NCBI RefSeq assembly: GCF_014323405.1
Contig: NZ_JACRWE010000003.1
Span: 372,001-436,000, forward strand
DNA from: Romboutsia faecis
GTDB lineage: Bacteria; Bacillota; Clostridia; Peptostreptococcales; Peptostreptococcaceae
Direction of reading: 5' to 3'
DNA: 64,000 nt
Positions 61,694 through 64,000 of this stretch are shown piece by piece. Every line of letters begins with the position of its first letter. Within the stretch, counting starts at the first letter, position 1. The notes under the pieces are model-generated. The model made no database searches and was not told where the DNA came from. It worked only from the letters and a program-made list of their open reading frames with translations. The position numbers and the translations under genes are program-made.

Positions 61694-62890
61694 TTATATG
61701 TTAAATACTTTAGCCACTTCATTTATTGCTACTTCTTCATCTGAAGAATTTATTGCACATGATATTCTTATCTCAGATGTAGTTATAAGTTTAACCTTAA
61801 TATTATTGTCTTTAAATATTTTAAAAACCTTTGATGCCACTCCTGCTGTATTTTTCATACCTAAACCAACTAAAGATACTTTTGTCACTTTATTATCTAT
61901 TACTATATCCTTATCATCTGCATATCTTTGAACTAATTGGTTACATTCATTTAAATCTTCTTTTGATATAGTAAATGAAACATTTACTATATCATCAATT
62001 GGAGCTGTTTGACTTATCATATCTACACTTATATTTTTACTTGCAATGCATTCAAATAAACTTGAAACTTTATTTAAGTTTAAATCCTTTATAGTTAAAA
62101 TAACTACGTCATTGCTAGTTGCAAGACCAGTTATAACTCTTTCTTCTAATCTCATATTTTCTCCACTCCTTATATACGTACCATTTAATTTTCCACACGA
62201 AAGCCCTACATATACTTCTATATTGTACTTTTGAGCTAACTCTATACTTCTTGAATGCATTATCTGAGCACCTAAACTTGCAAGTTCTAACATTTCTTCA
62301 TATTCAATTTCATTAAGCTTTTTAGCACCTTTATACTTTCTAGGGTCTGTAAAATATATACCATCTACATCTGTATAAATTTCACACTTGGCATTTAATT
62401 TAACAGCTAATGCAACTGCAGATGTATCTGAACCACCCCTACCTAGGGTTGTCACATCTCCTTCATCATTTAAACCTTGAAAACCAGTCACTATAACTAC
62501 CTTTCCTTTGTCTAAACTTTCTTTAATCTTAGATATATCTATGTCATCAATTTGAGATTTTCCATGATCACCGCTTGTATGTATATCAAGCTGATATGCA
62601 TTGTAACTAATTGATTCACATCCAAGAGAAGACAAACTCATAGCTAAAAGTGATGCAGATATAATTTCACCAGTTGACATTAAAACATCTAACTCTCTTT
62701 TATCTGGTCTATCAGTTATATCGTTTGCAAGCTTTATATAATCATCTGTCGTATCTCCCATTGCAGAAACTACTACTACTATTTTATTATCTACTTTTTT
62801 TCTTTCAATTATATTTTTTGCAATTTCCTTTATTTTTTCAATACTACCTACAGAACTACCACCATATTTTTGAACAATAATGTTATTCAT
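61694..62890 (-). CDS. lysC: Aspartate kinase (lysine-regulated class)
   Basis: I start at ATG 62888-62890 (MNNIIVQKYGGSSV), since AGGGGG lies nine bases upstream and the longer frame runs into the riboswitch terminator. The product is 398 residues. The kinase domain has QKYGGSSVG, LGRGGSDTSAVALA and CEIYTDVDGIYFTDPR. Two ACT domains close the protein (from about 255). It phosphorylates aspartate, the first step of the lysine/diaminopimelate branch. Lysine control is expected both at transcription by the L-box and allosterically through ACT domains. Confidence 0.95.
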   Translation of the reverse strand: MNNIIVQKYGGSSVGSIEKIKEIAKNIIERKKVDNKIVVVVSAMGDTTDDYIKLANDITDRPDKRELDVLMSTGEIISASLLAMSLSSLGCESISYNAYQLDIHTSGDHGKSQIDDIDISKIKESLDKGKVVIVTGFQGLNDEGDVTTLGRGGSDTSAVALAVKLNAKCEIYTDVDGIYFTDPRKYKGAKKLNEIEYEEMLELASLGAQIMHSRSIELAQKYNIEVYVGLSCGKLNGTYIRSGENMRLEERVITGLATSNDVVILTIKDLNLNKVSSLFECIASKNISVDMISQTAPIDDIVNVSFTISKEDLNECNQLVQRYADDKDIVIDNKVTKVSLVGLGMKNTAGVASKVFKIFKDNNIKVKLITTSEIRISCAINSSDEEVAINEVAKVFNI

Positions 62891-62921
62891 ATAATCCCCC
62901 TTATACCTTATGGCTAAAATA

Positions 62922-62950
62922 AAAACGCCCAAAGGTATACTTTGGACGTA
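62922..62950 (-). terminator. Riboswitch-controlled terminator before lysC
   Basis: On the minus strand, ACGTCCAAAG / CTTTGGGCGT with a TATAC loop is followed by T5. It lies between the L-box aptamer and the lysC start, where lysine binding should favour its formation. Confidence 0.88.
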
Positions 62951-62957
62951 ATTTTTT

Positions 62958-63143
62958 ACACAAAGTAACCTTGTAGCTCACCACTTATTTTAATAAGCGA
63001 CAGTCTTGCACATATTCTGTACAAGTCCAGAAAAATTATCTGCCAATAATTTTTCTTCGGCTATATTTCCTTTCATTCATTATCAACACCTGCCAGTTCC
63101 AATGAATTACTATTAAATACAGCACCTCTACCCTAGGTACATT
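62958..63143 (-). ncRNA. Lysine riboswitch (L box)
   Basis: The minus-strand transcript contains ACCTAGGGTAGAGGTGC, AGTAA, TGGCAGGTG, ATAGCCGAAG and the closing GAGCTACAAGGT. These are the conserved blocks of the lysine aptamer; the P1 pairing of ACCT-GG-GTAG with CTAC-GGT is evident. It lies directly upstream of lysC-lysA with an intrinsic terminator after it, so it should work by transcription attenuation. Confidence 0.92.
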
Positions 63144-63320
63144 TAATTTGGTTTTTATTGGTTATTCTATTTAATATAGTTTTATCACACTATTTTTAAT
63201 ATTTCAACTATTAATCTATTTCTTATATAGTTTTTATTTATTTTTATATAAAATATTATTTACACGTTATTTATTATTATTTATATAAAATGATAAAATG
63301 CATATTTACTTAAAATAGGT

Positions 63321-63929
63321 CTATATATACCTGAATAATTTATTTAAAGTTGGATCAATAAAACTTACATTAGCATTTAAACTATTTATACTTAAATCGC
63401 GTGTATCTTTAGATGTAACTATAAGTACTTTTGGTAATTCAAAGAACGGAATAGTTGAGTCATTAATTTTATACTCTAAATTTGTATATTTAGATTTTTC
63501 TATATTTCCATCTATATCTATATCTACTAGAAGTTGATGTAATTCATTGTATCGATCTATATACTCAATAAATATATCAAAAGTTTCATTACCAACTTTA
63601 GAATTTCTATAAAATCTCTTTACTTCATACCCACCCATATTGATTCTAATAGCTAGTTCTGATCCAATAACAATTTTAACTAAATCCTTTCCCTTATACT
63701 GTTTACTTCCATTTAGATAATATACGTAGGAATTATCTCTATATCCGCTATAGTTAATATTGCATGGGTATTTTCTTAATGTATATTCATTACACATCTT
63801 TCTTAGTGTTTTTTTAAATGGTTTTCTACCATATCTTTTTTTAGGTGAGAAAACTTTTCCAACCTGTGTTTCTGTCATACATCTAACTCTACTAATTAAA
63901 AGTAATATTTCTTTTTCTATCCCCATCAT
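63321..63929 (-). CDS. Unrecognised protein, possibly replication-relaxation-like winged helix
   Basis: The product is 202 residues. The opening (IEKEILLLISRVRCMTETQVGKVFSPKKRYGRKPFKKTLRKMCNEYTLRKYP) looks like a winged helix with a basic recognition region, as in the replication-relaxation family of plasmid and transposon proteins. The C-terminal half (NETFDIFIEYIDRYNELHQLLVDIDIDG...FFELPKVLIVTSKDTRDLSI) has a strand-rich nuclease-like look but no clear catalytic motif. GGGAG precedes the ATG. There is no other mobile gene in view; the window ends 70 bases upstream. Confidence 0.55.
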   Translation of the reverse strand: MMGIEKEILLLISRVRCMTETQVGKVFSPKKRYGRKPFKKTLRKMCNEYTLRKYPCNINYSGYRDNSYVYYLNGSKQYKGKDLVKIVIGSELAIRINMGGYEVKRFYRNSKVGNETFDIFIEYIDRYNELHQLLVDIDIDGNIEKSKYTNLEYKINDSTIPFFELPKVLIVTSKDTRDLSINSLNANVSFIDPTLNKLFRYI

Positions 63930-64000
63930 ACGCCAGTCTCCCTTGAGTCATTAATTTACCAAGTTGTACTAATATTATATTAAGTATATAAGGTAAAATT

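Noticed and set aside
62958..63143. T-box leader as an alternative for the lysC leader
   Set aside because: There is no T-box sequence (TGGxACCGCG) or specifier loop; the L-box core elements fit well.
63321..63929. Evidence of a plasmid or integrated element at the right edge
   Set aside because: Only a single weakly matching winged-helix protein is seen, with no integrase, repeats or relaxase in the window.

Overview
The window is about 27-30% GC by eye, with dense short operons, strong AGGAGG-type ribosome binding sites, and many intrinsic terminators. Its gene content includes a DUF1540 Cys-rich protein, orphan sensor kinases, an L-box-controlled lysC-lysA pair, VanZ, DUF975 and DUF554 proteins, and an agr locus. 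Together these point to a low-GC anaerobic Firmicute of class Clostridia, most likely Peptostreptococcaceae (Romboutsia/Paraclostridium/Clostridioides relatives). The family is an inference from overall impression, not from a marker gene. No rRNA, tRNA, CRISPR array or intact transposase was seen.

Region 1-20 kb: signalling and stress. A PAS histidine kinase with a four-cysteine insertion in its DHp domain sits just upstream of a stand-alone EAL (c-di-GMP phosphodiesterase) gene cut by the window edge. A 40-codon gene lies divergent from an XRE regulator. Two large beta-propeller (Reg_prop/Y_Y_Y) histidine kinases follow. One is intact (5740-8991). Its paralog (16152-19437) is split by a 2-base loss in a TA tract. 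No response regulator is visible in the window. Between the two kinases are an ECF sigma/anti-sigma/YfjL-like operon, a DUF975 membrane protein, and flavoprotein and aldo-keto reductase genes driven by two matching MerR-type promoters with 19-bp spacers.

Region 19.6-36.5 kb: transport, envelope and decay. This holds an AI-2E family exporter, a cyclase-family hydrolase with a YdcF protein, a three-SH3b NlpC/P60 endopeptidase, MarR plus a FUSC-like exporter, and a TetR-regulated MacB-like ABC pair. A zinc/manganese-type ABC transporter is decaying: the ATPase is truncated and has an internal stop, and the permease has two frameshifts, but an intact lipoprotein sits behind it. A YtcJ-like amidohydrolase and an Abi_2 (HEPN) abortive-infection protein follow.

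Region 36.8-48.2 kb: a duplicated block around a quorum-sensing locus. A ClC channel gene and a divergent ABC ATPase gene occur twice as direct repeats about 4.2 kb apart, with different deletions in each copy. Between the copies lies agrB-agrD-agrC without agrA. The AgrD peptide (40 residues, too short for routine gene callers) has no cysteine. A serine occupies the position of the ring-closing cysteine, so a serine-lactone signal is predicted. The intact ABC ATPase/permease pair and a distant THI5-like binding protein, next to a PreT-like oxidoreductase, probably make one importer.

Region 48.4-64 kb: a Tyr/Asp-rich small protein, DUF554, a SIR2-like protein with a zinc ribbon, fructose PTS and 1-phosphofructokinase, an RpiR regulator, mnmM and rluB-type RNA modification genes, a second AI-2E exporter, a coiled-coil lipoprotein, and lysC-lysA under a lysine riboswitch. 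A recurring theme is pseudogenisation by +/-2 changes in TA dinucleotide runs, seen at three independent sites.
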